Assembly: GCA_963783095.1 (NCBI GenBank)
Contig: CAWAMR010000016.1
Coordinates: 124,001-188,000, forward strand
Direction of reading: 5' to 3'
Length of the DNA stretch: 64,000 nucleotides
Source: CAWAMR01 sp963783095
GTDB taxonomy: Bacteria > Planctomycetota > Planctomycetia > Gemmatales > Gemmataceae
The translations under genes and the position numbers were made by a program. Below, in pieces: positions 28,701 to 37,465 of this stretch; within the stretch, counting starts at the first letter, position 1; every line of letters begins with the position of its first letter. The notes beneath the pieces were generated by a model that saw only the letters and a program-made list of their open reading frames with translations, was not told the DNA's origin and made no database searches.

Positions 28701-29411
28701 ATGGCTCAAGCATTCAAGAACACAACTCAACCAGTGCATGCTCAGCCTGCGGGCAAATTAACCATCGCCTCGATTCGGCGCGAAGAGATCATTGAGGCCG
28801 CAGTTCACATCATAGTAACACAGGGCATCGAGAAATTGTCGCTCTCGAGGCTCGAACAGAAAGTGAAGATGAAGCGGGGTCAACTCACTTATTATTTCCC
28901 CAAGAAGGAAGATATTCTACTGGCCGTCTTTGATCGGCTGCTGTTGCTGATGTATCAGCGCATCGCAGTCCTCGGTGGATGTTCCGATCGGTTTACACCC
29001 GATCCGGATGTCTGGCAGCACATCCAGAAGATGTTTCAATTGATCCTTGGGCCGGAACGGCTCGGTACCGAGTTCCACTCGCTTCAGTACACCTTTCTGG
29101 CCCAGATCGCTCATCGAGAGGATTTTCGCCAACGCTTGGCGTCGCTGTATGAGGAATGGCGAACCGACATGGCGGGCCACTGGCAACAATCGGCGAAACC
29201 TGCGCTGAAAGTGGCGAAAACCGTTGCCCCTCAGGTGATCAGTTCGTTTGTGCAAGCACTGGTCCACGGTCTGATCATGCAGTTATCCGCCGATCCGAAT
29301 GCCTTCGACCGTACCGAAATGCTCACCTTGTGTCTGAGCGTACTGGCACCGCTTTTCATTCATGTCCCCGTTGGCCCGCAGGCATCATCGGGTGAAGGAG
29401 GATTCTCGTGA
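28701..29411 (+). CDS. TetR family transcriptional regulator
   Basis: 236 residues with an N-terminal TetR helix-turn-helix: REEIIEAAVHIIVTQGIEKL, SLSRLEQKVKMKRGQLTYYF and PKKEDILLAVFDRLL. The remaining helical part is the ligand-binding and dimer domain. It precedes the HlyD gene with a four-base GTGA overlap, so it heads an export operon, and it likely represses that operon through the palindrome at 28657-28688. The inducer is not known. Intact. Confidence 0.92.
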   Translation: MAQAFKNTTQPVHAQPAGKLTIASIRREEIIEAAVHIIVTQGIEKLSLSRLEQKVKMKRGQLTYYFPKKEDILLAVFDRLLLLMYQRIAVLGGCSDRFTPDPDVWQHIQKMFQLILGPERLGTEFHSLQYTFLAQIAHREDFRQRLASLYEEWRTDMAGHWQQSAKPALKVAKTVAPQVISSFVQALVHGLIMQLSADPNAFDRTEMLTLCLSVLAPLFIHVPVGPQASSGEGGFS

Positions 29412-30667
29412 CCGGTCCTTTTGAAACTCGTAATGGCACTGCGAACACTTCGCACGAGCAACCCTCGCTCAAAGATCGTGTCCGAGGCTTACAGCTCGGC
29501 GATCGACTCAACGGGGTCAAGACCCGTGGATCATCCTCATCCTGGCTGCCGTGGATGCTGTGCATTGTGTTGGCGACCTCCTGGGCCGGCGTCGGATTCC
29601 GCTGGTATCGGGCCACTGGTGGCAATCTCAATGCCGGTAATCCTGGAGATAGCCGCCCCGCCGCGGCCGCCGCGACGAACTCGACGTCGGCCCCAGCCGG
29701 CGACAATAGCCCAGTGGTTCTGGAGCGCCAAGGGCTATGTCATGCCCGCGCATCAGATCTCAATCAGTCCGATTGGTGTGGAAGGCCAAATCGTGAAACT
29801 AAACATTGTCGAAGGGAAGGAAGCCAAAAAGGGCGATGTGCTGGCCGTGCTCGATTCGACGATCTACAAGGCACAACTCGAGGAGGCAATCAAACAGGAG
29901 GCCGCAACGGAGGCGCGTATGTGGAATTGCGCGAGAACCTGCAGTATGAAATTCTCCAGGCCGAATCGGAGCTGGCGCAAGCACAGGCGCAGCTGGAAGA
30001 AGCTACTATTCTCCGCGACAATGCCAGACGCACCCCGATCGGCGCGAATGCCAAAGAAGATACCGATCAGAAGGAAAAGAAATACCTTGCCGCCAGGGCG
30101 AATTTGCAAATCCAGAAAGCCAAGAAGTCGCAAGTAACCGGCGAATCGCGACAGAAACGGATCGAGGCCCTGCATCGCGACTGGGAGGCAGCGAAGGCTC
30201 GCGTCAAGACCGCACAGTGGCGACTCGACAACTGCGAAATCAAGGCTCCTCTCACCGGCATCATTCTCAGCAAGAAGGCGGAAAAATTCAACCTGATCAA
30301 TCCGGTCGTGGGCGGCGTCTCGACCAGTTTGTGCGAGATGGCCGATCTCTCCGATCTGGAAATCGAACTGGAAATCGAGGAGCGCGATATTGCCAAGGTC
30401 GAGATCGGGATGGAATGCGTCATCAAAACCGATGCCTATCCCAACCGGCCGTATGAGGGTTACGTTCACAGGATCATGCCCATTGCCACACGAGGCAAGG
30501 GAATTCTTCCGGTTCGTATCAGGATCATGGTACCCAAGGATGAGAAACAAGCCGAGTTTCTGAAGCCGGAAATGAACTCGCTGGTCTCCATCCGTAGCAA
30601 GAAATCGAAAATCTGGCTGGCGGCATCAGCAGTCTCTCGACTATTCGGTAACGGAGAGGTTCCATGA
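29408..30667 (+). CDS. HlyD-family periplasmic adaptor subunit, two compensating frame breaks
   Basis: Membrane fusion protein linking an inner-membrane ABC exporter to the outer envelope. One N-terminal membrane span (WLPWMLCIVLATSWAGVGF), a first lipoyl-like half (VEGQIVKLNIVEGKEAKKGD), a coiled-coil hairpin (LQYEILQAESELAQAQAQLE), the second half (NCEIKAPLTGIILSKKAEKF) and a barrel domain. Frame breaks at about 29720 and 29905 cancel out, so the correct middle lies in another frame (KGYVMPAHQISISPIGVEGQ). GTG start overlaps the TetR stop; the stop overlaps the ATPase start. Confidence 0.85.
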   Translation: MTGPFETRNGTANTSHEQPSLKDRVRGLQLGDRLNGVKTRGSSSSWLPWMLCIVLATSWAGVGFRWYRATGGNLNAGNPGDSRPAAAAATNSTSAPAGDNSPVVLERQGLCHARASDLNQSDWCGRPNRETKHCRREGSQKGRCAGRARFDDLQGTTRGGNQTGGRNGGAYVELRENLQYEILQAESELAQAQAQLEEATILRDNARRTPIGANAKEDTDQKEKKYLAARANLQIQKAKKSQVTGESRQKRIEALHRDWEAAKARVKTAQWRLDNCEIKAPLTGIILSKKAEKFNLINPVVGGVSTSLCEMADLSDLEIELEIEERDIAKVEIGMECVIKTDAYPNRPYEGYVHRIMPIATRGKGILPVRIRIMVPKDEKQAEFLKPEMNSLVSIRSKKSKIWLAASAVSRLFGNGEVP

Positions 30668-31383
30668 GTAACGCGATCGTTCAAGTTCGAGATTTGGTGA
30701 AATCGTTTACGCGCGGCACTGAAACGATCGAGGTATTGAAGCATTTGACGCTGGATGTCGGCCAGGGTGAGTTTCTGGCGCTCATGGGACCATCCGGCTC
30801 CGGAAAAACGACCTTGCTGAACCTGATCGCGGGACTGGATCAGCCGACCTCCGGTGAGATTCTGGTAGGGGACCAGTTGATTTCGGAAATGTCGGAATCG
30901 CAACTGGCGCGCTGGCGCACACGAAACGTCGGTTTCGTCTTTCAGTTCTACTATTTGCTACCTGTGCTGACAGCCTATGAAAATGTCGAGTTGCCGTTGC
31001 TGTTGTTGCCGTTGACGCGACAACAGCGTCACGAACAAGTCGAACGGGCGCTCGCGCTCGTCGGATTGCAGGATCGAATGCGCCACCGCCCCGGCCAGTT
31101 GTCCGGCGGTCAGCAACAGCGTGTCGGCATCGCGCGGGCGGTTGTCACTGACCCGACCCTGATTGTGGCCGATGAACCAACCGGCGATCTCGACAGCAAA
31201 TCGGCGGATGAGATTTTGAACATGATGAATCTTCTCCGGGAAGAACTGGGCAAAACGATCATCATGGTGACGCACGATCCGAAGGCTGCCGATCGCGCCG
31301 GACGAACGCTCCATCTGGAGAAAGGTCAACTGGTGTTGGACACGGGACGGCGAGAAGTCAAACTCCAACCAGTGGAATCATGA
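30664..31383 (+). CDS. ABC transporter ATP-binding protein, LolD/MacB type
   Basis: 239 residues. Walker A GPSGSGKTT, Q-loop FVFQFYYLLPVLTAYENVEL, signature LSGGQQQRVGIARA, Walker B LIVADEPTGDLDS, H-loop VTHDP. The motif set places it in the LolD/MacB/FtsE group, which drives exporters with FtsX-like permeases. It overlaps the adaptor gene (ATGA) and is followed after four bases by the permease. Intact. Confidence 0.95.
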   Translation: MSNAIVQVRDLVKSFTRGTETIEVLKHLTLDVGQGEFLALMGPSGSGKTTLLNLIAGLDQPTSGEILVGDQLISEMSESQLARWRTRNVGFVFQFYYLLPVLTAYENVELPLLLLPLTRQQRHEQVERALALVGLQDRMRHRPGQLSGGQQQRVGIARAVVTDPTLIVADEPTGDLDSKSADEILNMMNLLREELGKTIIMVTHDPKAADRAGRTLHLEKGQLVLDTGRREVKLQPVES

Positions 31384-31387
31384 AACT

Positions 31388-32956
31388 ATGAATATGCTTT
31401 ATCCCGAAGCGGCGATGTTTGAACTGGCTACATCGCTGGGGTTCATCCTCGTCGTCCTGATCCTTGTGGGTCTGGTCATTGGGATCGCCAGCTTGCCGGC
31501 TTTGTACATCATCCTCTTCGGCGGCAGCGGCATCGTTCGATTACTGGGGGATCGCGGGCCGCAGTTCTTCAAATTCGTATTGCTGATGTTCCGATCGCTG
31601 CAACGGAATCTATTGCGCACTTCTCTGACCTATCTGGCCATTTTTGTGTTGGTGTTCATGGTGACCTCGATACTGTCTGTGCTGAATTTCATCGATAACA
31701 TCACTGCTGCCAAGGAAGGAAACCAGAAGGCGATCATCACTGAGAAATTTCAAAACCCCAGTGGTATGAGTCGCGATATGCCTAAACAAATCTGGAAAAT
31801 CGCCACGAGCCTGCCTGAAAAGTATCAGCCCAGGAGCTATCGCGTTGCCAAATTCGTCAAAGAGAACAACATTCGGCGTCCCGAGGATTTATTCACTCAG
31901 TTGCCTGCCGATCTCAAGCCCAAAACCCTGGATGAAGCACGCGATCTGTTTCAGATGCAGGAAACGGATGACATGATGACCTGGGCCTTCATTGCCGGGA
32001 GCCTGGAGCAGGACAAGATCACGTTTGAAAGTCTGATTATTGCCTTTTGCATGGAGCCTCGCAAGCTCAAGACGATGATGCCGGGACTGGAAGATTTGAG
32101 CATCGAAGAGCTTCGGTTACTCGAGAAAGCCATCGCCGTGATGGAAGAGAAACCCAACAGCATCATCATGGGCAAGCAGCGGCTCAAGACGATGCGCAAA
32201 CAGGTCGGCGACAAAATCCAAATCTACTGCAAGAACTATAAGGGTCTGGTCTTTGACTGCGAAATCATCGGCGAATTACCCGAAGGCCGCTGGGATCAGT
32301 TTTCGGCGATCAACCTCAAATTTCTGCTCGACAAGCTGGACTGGTTTGAAAAGAGCAATCCGGACAATCCGAGCCACGCGTATCATGAGAACGCGCCGAA
32401 GGTCATTGGCCTTGTCTGGCTGCGGATGCCGGACATGGAAGCCTTTCAACACATGGCCGAGATCGTCAATGAGCCGAAAACTTTTAATATCGCCGTCAAA
32501 ATGGAGACCGAATCGAGTGCTTACGGTTCGTTCCTGGATGCCTATAAGAGCCTCTTGTGGGGAATGCGCTGGTTGATGGTGCCGGCGATCCTGGGCACGA
32601 TGACCCTGGTGATTGCCAATGCGATCAGCATCAGTGTGCGCGAACGGCGCACGGAAATGGCGGTTCTTAAAGTGCTGGGGTTCCGTCCCCGGCAAGTGAT
32701 GTTCATGGTGCTGGGCGAGGCGCTATTGATCGGTTTACTGGGTGGGCTGCTGAGTGCTGGAGGGGCTTACGTTCTGGTCAAGGCCAACGGCGGGATTCCC
32801 TTTCCGATCGCGTTCTTTTCCAAGTTTTTCATTGCCGCGTCTTCCGCGCTCTGGGGTCTGTCCTTCGGAGTCATCACGGCGTTTCTCGGAAGCATCATGC
32901 CCGCCTGGTCGGCGCAATCGGTGAAAGCTGCGGAAGTGTTTTCCAAGGTCGTATGA
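31388..32956 (+). CDS. ABC transporter permease, FtsX/MacB-like
   Basis: 522 residues. Hydrophobic N-terminal region (two or three spans), a large periplasmic domain of about 270 residues, and the FtsX-like C-terminal block with three spans: MRWLMVPAILGTMTLVIANA, ISISVRERRTEMAVLKVLGF (a signature of the family) and MLGEALLIGLLGGLLSAGG. Forms a heterodimer with the next gene product. Probably exports a lipid, peptide or toxic compound. Intact. Confidence 0.9.
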   Translation: MNMLYPEAAMFELATSLGFILVVLILVGLVIGIASLPALYIILFGGSGIVRLLGDRGPQFFKFVLLMFRSLQRNLLRTSLTYLAIFVLVFMVTSILSVLNFIDNITAAKEGNQKAIITEKFQNPSGMSRDMPKQIWKIATSLPEKYQPRSYRVAKFVKENNIRRPEDLFTQLPADLKPKTLDEARDLFQMQETDDMMTWAFIAGSLEQDKITFESLIIAFCMEPRKLKTMMPGLEDLSIEELRLLEKAIAVMEEKPNSIIMGKQRLKTMRKQVGDKIQIYCKNYKGLVFDCEIIGELPEGRWDQFSAINLKFLLDKLDWFEKSNPDNPSHAYHENAPKVIGLVWLRMPDMEAFQHMAEIVNEPKTFNIAVKMETESSAYGSFLDAYKSLLWGMRWLMVPAILGTMTLVIANAISISVRERRTEMAVLKVLGFRPRQVMFMVLGEALLIGLLGGLLSAGGAYVLVKANGGIPFPIAFFSKFFIAASSALWGLSFGVITAFLGSIMPAWSAQSVKAAEVFSKVV

Positions 32957-32977
32957 GCGACCGGTTTGGGTCCATTC

Positions 32978-34725
32978 ATGAATCTTCGTGTCTCCTTCCC
33001 ATTCGAGCGTTACACCCTAATTCTGCTTTCCAGAACAGGTCAAGCCCTTTTTCTGTTTATCTCATTCGTTGGGCTGGCCTTCTATGTCGGCCTGTCCATG
33101 TTGCCTCTTACTTGTTTATTGCTGGCGCTCCCGGCATTTATCCCGGATGAATCGGTTCTTGCCGAATCGACGGGCCGTGGCCGATCCCACTGGCGCTTGG
33201 CCCATCGGCTCTTTGCGCTGGCAACATCGTTCACTCTGCTGATCGCCATGATCGCGGCCTCGACGGAAATCGTTTCGCTTTTGCCTCTGAAGAAGGAGTC
33301 CTTTGTCAGCGAGTTTTCTCGAAACGTCCTGTCGCTGTTTCCCTGGAATCTGGCGAATCGACTGCCTCCCACGATGGTCAACCAGTGGCATTATGTCTTG
33401 CTGTCGATTTATTGCATGGATCTGGTGTTGCTGTTCTTCATCGGTCGAGTTCCGCTGAAGTACAACGTCCGCAATCTGGTTGTTCGTTCGCGCAACACGG
33501 CGCTCACAGCCATTGCTTTCACGCTGGTGGCCGGGATCCTGGTCGTTCTCTTGAGTTTCATCAACGGGCTGAACGTCATGACCGAGGCCACGGGAAATCC
33601 AGCGAATGTGTTCGTACTTGGCGATGCCGCCACGGACGAGGTGGTGAGCAATCTCAACCACGGTGAAACCACGAACATGCAAACACAAATCGCCCTCGAC
33701 GACGGCAACGGCAATCGCCTGGCCCGGCCCGTCAAAGTGAAGACTCGCAGTTGAGCGGGCAAACGAAGTACCTGGTCAGCATGGAGACTTATTGTGTCGT
33801 CAACATGCCGGTTCCCAATCCCGGCAAGGATGACCCGGCCCGCAGATTCATTCAGCTTCGAGCGATTGAGGATATCGAAGTCGCAGCGCTGGTCCACGAC
33901 GCCGAGCTGTTGCCTGGAGGACGCTGGTTTACATCGGTCGGCAGCAAGGATGGGCATGTCGAATGCGTTATCGGCGAGGGGCTTGCCGGAACGCTGGGAG
34001 CAGATCAGGGAAAACAGTCTTTGACGGTCGGCGATACTTTTCCGCTGATGGACAGTATCTTTGAGGTCGTCGGGGTCATCAAGTCCGAAGGCTCCATGTT
34101 TGGTTCCGAAGTCTGGGGATTATGGTCGGCGATAACGGATCGAACCGGCAAGAAAATCTACACAACTCATGTGATTCGCGTCGATGAGGACACAGGTCTT
34201 GGGGCGGCAGCATTTGCCAGACACCTGGAGACAAATTGGAAATCGCCGCGTGTCACGGCCAAGCCGGAAACGCAGTATTACGCCGACCTGGCCAAGTCGA
34301 ACAAGCAATTCTTCTATGGGATTCTGGCAGTTGCAGCGGTCATGGCCATTGGCGGAATCTTCGGGGTAATGAACACCATGTTTGCGGCCATTGCCCAGCG
34401 AATCAAGGATATCGGAGTGCTCCGCATCCTCGGCTTCAAGCGCTGGCAGATCATGATTTCCTTCATGTTGGAATCCCTGGTGATCGCATTGCTGGGAGGC
34501 TTGCTTGGGTGTGCGCTGGGGCTACTTGCGGATGGAGCTGCGGCGAGAAGTATCGTGAGCGGCGCTCCCGGCGCGCCAGGCGGCAAAAGCGTATTCTTGA
34601 AACTTACCGTGGGTTTGGACGTGCTGGCGTGCGGTTTGCTATTCACTTTTATCATGGGCCGACTCGGCGGGTTTTTACCGTCGCTCTCGGCGATGCGAAT
34701 GAAAATCCTCGATACCTTGCGGTAA
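32978..34725 (+). CDS. second FtsX/MacB-like permease, frame-broken
   Basis: Partner permease of about 580 residues. N-terminal hydrophobic region (SRTGQALFLFISFVGLAFYV and two further spans), periplasmic domain, then the FtsX block (GILAVAAVMAIGGIFGVMNT, QRIKDIGVLRILGFKRWQIM). The frame breaks at 33751-33754, where TGA overlaps TTG. Adding one T joins VKTR to SGQTKYLVSMETYCVVN, and I favour a single gene. Start ATG 32978 is chosen; it lies 21 bases after the preceding stop. Confidence 0.85.
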
Positions 34726-34774
34726 GCAAAGATAATATGTCATCGGCTGTTTGCCAATTTCTCATCGCAATTGA

Positions 34775-35155
34775 TTAGCTGTCTAACACGGCATCGACCT
34801 GCCGTTGTATCGCATTTCCTGCTACTTCGTCAATGCCAACGCGACCTTCTCGTAATCGGACTTGCAGAGGCGACGCGGTTCGTTGGCCCGATTGGAGCAA
34901 ATGGATAATCCGATCAACGGTTTGCTCAATGTTGTAGTAGATTTCGTCGGGTTTCTCGCCATACCCGTGCTCTTCTGGAGTCGATACGCCAAAGAGATTC
35001 GGCTGCTGCCATTGAACAGTAATTGAGCTGCCCTTTAGCGAGATGTCGAGGAATCCGAATCCGTCTGGGGATGCAGGTTCAGAGACCTCGATCTGAGCAG
35101 TTGGGAAAGCCTTGTGGATCAGAACCTCAAGTTGGTTCAGAAGCGTCATAATCAC
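34775..35155 (-). CDS. hypothetical protein, second of an overlapping pair
   Basis: 126 residues. The front part (LLNQLEVLIHKAFPTAQIEV, SLKGSSITVQWQQPNLFGVS) looks like an alpha/beta fold; a conserved-looking motif is GYGEKPDEIYY. It overlaps the gene at 35127 by 29 bases and must be cotranscribed. Paired small genes like this are often toxin/immunity or delivery-related, but nothing in the sequence proves that. Converges with the permease gene. Confidence 0.55.
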   Translation of the reverse strand: MIMTLLNQLEVLIHKAFPTAQIEVSEPASPDGFGFLDISLKGSSITVQWQQPNLFGVSTPEEHGYGEKPDEIYYNIEQTVDRIIHLLQSGQRTASPLQVRLREGRVGIDEVAGNAIQRQVDAVLDS

Positions 35156-35513
35156 TCACCTTCTTCCCGTTCTTACCAGCTAAATCAAAAAGTATTGGAC
35201 CCAAATCAACTCCAATCCTCGGTCGAATTTCGATCGCCCCGTTGTCGGCAACAAATGTCACATGAGCAACTTGGCGGTAGCAACGAAGCCCTGGAACTTC
35301 CAGTTTTGCAAACCGAAACGATGCCGTCGGTGGGTACATTCGACCATCGGTGCCCGGTTCAGTTGGGTCATAAGGTATGCCGCTGAATTGGTTCTCAATT
35401 TCACTCAATGCAGTTTCAAGCAAAGTCATTGCCTCATCATGATTTGATGCTGGTCCGCGCTGACTTAGGCGTTCAAAAAACAGAAGCAATCGTTCTCTTT
35501 TGGACAAAGGCAC
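35127..35513 (-). CDS. hypothetical protein, first of an overlapping pair
   Basis: 128 residues. A recognisable motif block is SGIPYDPTEPGTDGRMYPPT followed by a mostly beta region (VTFVADNGAIEIRPRIGVDL) and a C-terminal GKNGKKVSDYD. I have seen this GTDGRMYPP block in uncharacterised proteins of plausible toxin or immunity context, but cannot name a family. It precedes and overlaps the 34775 gene. Confidence 0.5.
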   Translation of the reverse strand: MPLSKRERLLLFFERLSQRGPASNHDEAMTLLETALSEIENQFSGIPYDPTEPGTDGRMYPPTASFRFAKLEVPGLRCYRQVAHVTFVADNGAIEIRPRIGVDLGPILFDLAGKNGKKVSDYDASEPT

Positions 35514-35728
35514 CGTCTGCTCACTTGAGAATTATTGGGCTAGAACTCAGGGATGCCACCGGCGTTAGTTCTTTGCAAATAACTCAACCTACCGTAAAGT
35601 ATAGTTCAACGATAGGCATAACCTCAAGGTTATTATTTGGCTTTGTGGATAAGCGGGATTTCCAATTCGTTCAAGCCTCAAATTCATAAACTCCCATCAT
35701 CGATTTCTCCTTCATGGAGGACAATGGC

Positions 35729-36205
35729 ATGTCCGAACTGGTTCGATTTTCTGTGTCCCTGGAAGCGGATTTGCTCGAAAAATTCGACCGGCACTGTGCC
35801 GAGGGGCGATTTCCCACCCGCAGTGAAGCAATCCGCCAGTTGCTGCATCAAACGCTCTCGCAGCAAGAATGGGAAACGGATGCCCGCGAGATGACGGCGA
35901 CGCTGATTCTCGTTTACGATCACCATCGGGCCGGGCTTCCCGAAAAGCTCACCAACCTCCAGCACGACTACGGGGGTCTTGTGGTGGCGACGACACACGT
36001 TCACCTCGACCACGATCATTGCATGGAGGTGGTGATCCTGCGCAGGCGCGGAAGCCAGTTGCGAAAATTCGCCTCCGAAGCGCGCGGCTTGAAGGGGGTT
36101 CAAAAGGGAGAGTTGGTTCTGGCCGATACCGCGATGCCCCTGGACGACACCGGCCACAGCCACTCGCACGGCAGTGGCCGGCATTCGCACGGACACGGGA
36201 AATAA
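35729..36205 (+). CDS. nikR: nickel-responsive transcriptional regulator
   Basis: 158 residues. N-terminal ribbon-helix-helix (VRFSVSLEADLLEKFDRHCA, TRSEAIRQLL) and a C-terminal metal-sensing ACT-like domain. The nickel ligands fall in VYDHH and in HVHLDHDHC, matching the NikR His-His-His-Cys set. A His-rich tail (HSHSHGSGRHSHGHG) may bind extra nickel. The start has GGAGG about ten bases upstream. NikR represses nickel uptake when nickel is abundant. No nickel permease is adjacent; the CbiQ/CbiO pair at 16-17 kb is a distant candidate target. Confidence 0.93.
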   Translation: MSELVRFSVSLEADLLEKFDRHCAEGRFPTRSEAIRQLLHQTLSQQEWETDAREMTATLILVYDHHRAGLPEKLTNLQHDYGGLVVATTHVHLDHDHCMEVVILRRRGSQLRKFASEARGLKGVQKGELVLADTAMPLDDTGHSHSHGSGRHSHGHGK

Positions 36206-36219
36206 CTGGGAACTTGGAC

Positions 36220-37092
36220 CTATGAGATCTCCAAAATCTTATCCATCGTTGCCGAAAGATCCTTGAGTTGCTTCTCGTCACATCGACCGATCTCGGCCGT
36301 CGCCCAGCCTTGATAGCCAACCTCAGCCAGTGCCTTGACGATTTCCGGCCAATCTTCATCTCCTTCGCCGACCGCCACCCATTGTTTTTGCTTGCTGTAG
36401 CCCTTGAAGTCGAATTTCAACATCCGCTTGCCGAGCTTGCGAATCCAGTCAGCGGATGAAACGCCATACTTGATCATGTTGCTGCAATCGAAGTAGGCCC
36501 CCACGAATTTCGACTTGAAGGAGTCGACATATTCGATCAGTTGTTCCGGCTTGGTGATGAAGTTGTTCCACACGACCTCGATGGCGATCTTTACACCCGA
36601 CTCTTCGGCCAGGGGAATCGCTTTTTTCACCTCGGCCTGCGAGCGTTCCCAGCATTGCTCGTAGGTGACTTCTTTGTTGACCACGCCGGGAACCAACAAC
36701 ATCGTGTCGGCACCGACGGTCTTGGCGGCCTTGATCGCGCCCTTGACAGCTTCCAGTCCTTTGGCGCGAGCTTTTTCATCGGGGCTGGAAAGCTGATAAT
36801 CTTTGCCCCAGTGCACCGAATCGATGACGCCGTGAATCTTGATTCCTGTGGCTTTCTGCGCCTTGTTGGCATCTTCGAGGTTCAACCCGGAAGGGCTGTC
36901 GATTTCAACACCGAGAAAGCCAGCCGTTTTGAGCGCTTCAAACTTCTCCTGAACGGTCTTGCCAGGCCCAATCATGCCATATTTGACAGCCTTTTTGAGC
37001 TTCGGCTTCTTGGCATCGGCTGCCCGGAGCGAGCCGCCCGCCAATAAAGCTGTTCCGGCCACGGTACCCTGCAAAAATTGACGGCGATTCAT
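36220..37092 (-). CDS. Tat-exported sugar phosphate isomerase/epimerase-like TIM-barrel protein
   Basis: Start at 37092 gives MNRRQFLQGTVAGTALLAGG, a canonical twin-arginine signal. The mature part is an AP-endonuclease-2-like TIM barrel (GIKIHGVIDSVHWGK, VGADTMLLVPGV, GVKIAIEVVWNNF, FVGAYFDCSNMIKYG, GYQGWATAEI), with acidic and His metal-ligand candidates at barrel ends. Such exported proteins are common in planctomycetes, presumably for sugar or cyclitol conversion. Intact, 290 residues. A second ATG 16 codons upstream is less likely because it would hide the Tat motif. Confidence 0.88.
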   Translation of the reverse strand: MNRRQFLQGTVAGTALLAGGSLRAADAKKPKLKKAVKYGMIGPGKTVQEKFEALKTAGFLGVEIDSPSGLNLEDANKAQKATGIKIHGVIDSVHWGKDYQLSSPDEKARAKGLEAVKGAIKAAKTVGADTMLLVPGVVNKEVTYEQCWERSQAEVKKAIPLAEESGVKIAIEVVWNNFITKPEQLIEYVDSFKSKFVGAYFDCSNMIKYGVSSADWIRKLGKRMLKFDFKGYSKQKQWVAVGEGDEDWPEIVKALAEVGYQGWATAEIGRCDEKQLKDLSATMDKILEIS

Positions 37093-37274
37093 CGAATGGC
37101 TCCTTTTTCGAGAACGGTAAAGATGCAAGACGGGCGGCAATCAGCTGTTGATCGGATCGCATCCCATCAGCTGAAAGGGCTTTGGTAAGTTGCTTTGATT
37201 GTAGCAATCTGGAAGAGAAAACGTCTTTGAGGGAAGTTAAAGAAAGAAGAATGGTTGGAAGATGTGAAAAAAAA

Positions 37275-37332
37275 GTCCTGTCGGGAACATTCTCGGCGTC
37301 GCCCAGTCACCGAGTCAGTCAACCGACAGGAC
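37275..37332 (-). terminator. two-stem hairpin, probable terminator of the RND operon
   Basis: Arms GTCCTGTCGG (37275-37284) and CCGACAGGAC (37323-37332) pair perfectly; an inner stem CTCGG (37292-37296) and CCGAG (37310-37314) adds to it. On the minus strand the hairpin is followed by a run of T (complement of AAAAAAAA), as expected of an intrinsic terminator 134 bases after the RND gene stop. On the plus strand TTTTTT also follows a few bases later, so it could work both ways. Confidence 0.6.
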
Positions 37333-37465
37333 AATAGTTTTTTAACCGAGAGGTGCGGAGAGGGCAAGTCAAATTCAGGAAAATTATCAAAAATAGTTGG
37401 GAGCATACTTCAAAGAGTTTTACCGATTTTAGGTGTAGCAAGAATTCTAAACTGAGGACAATACC

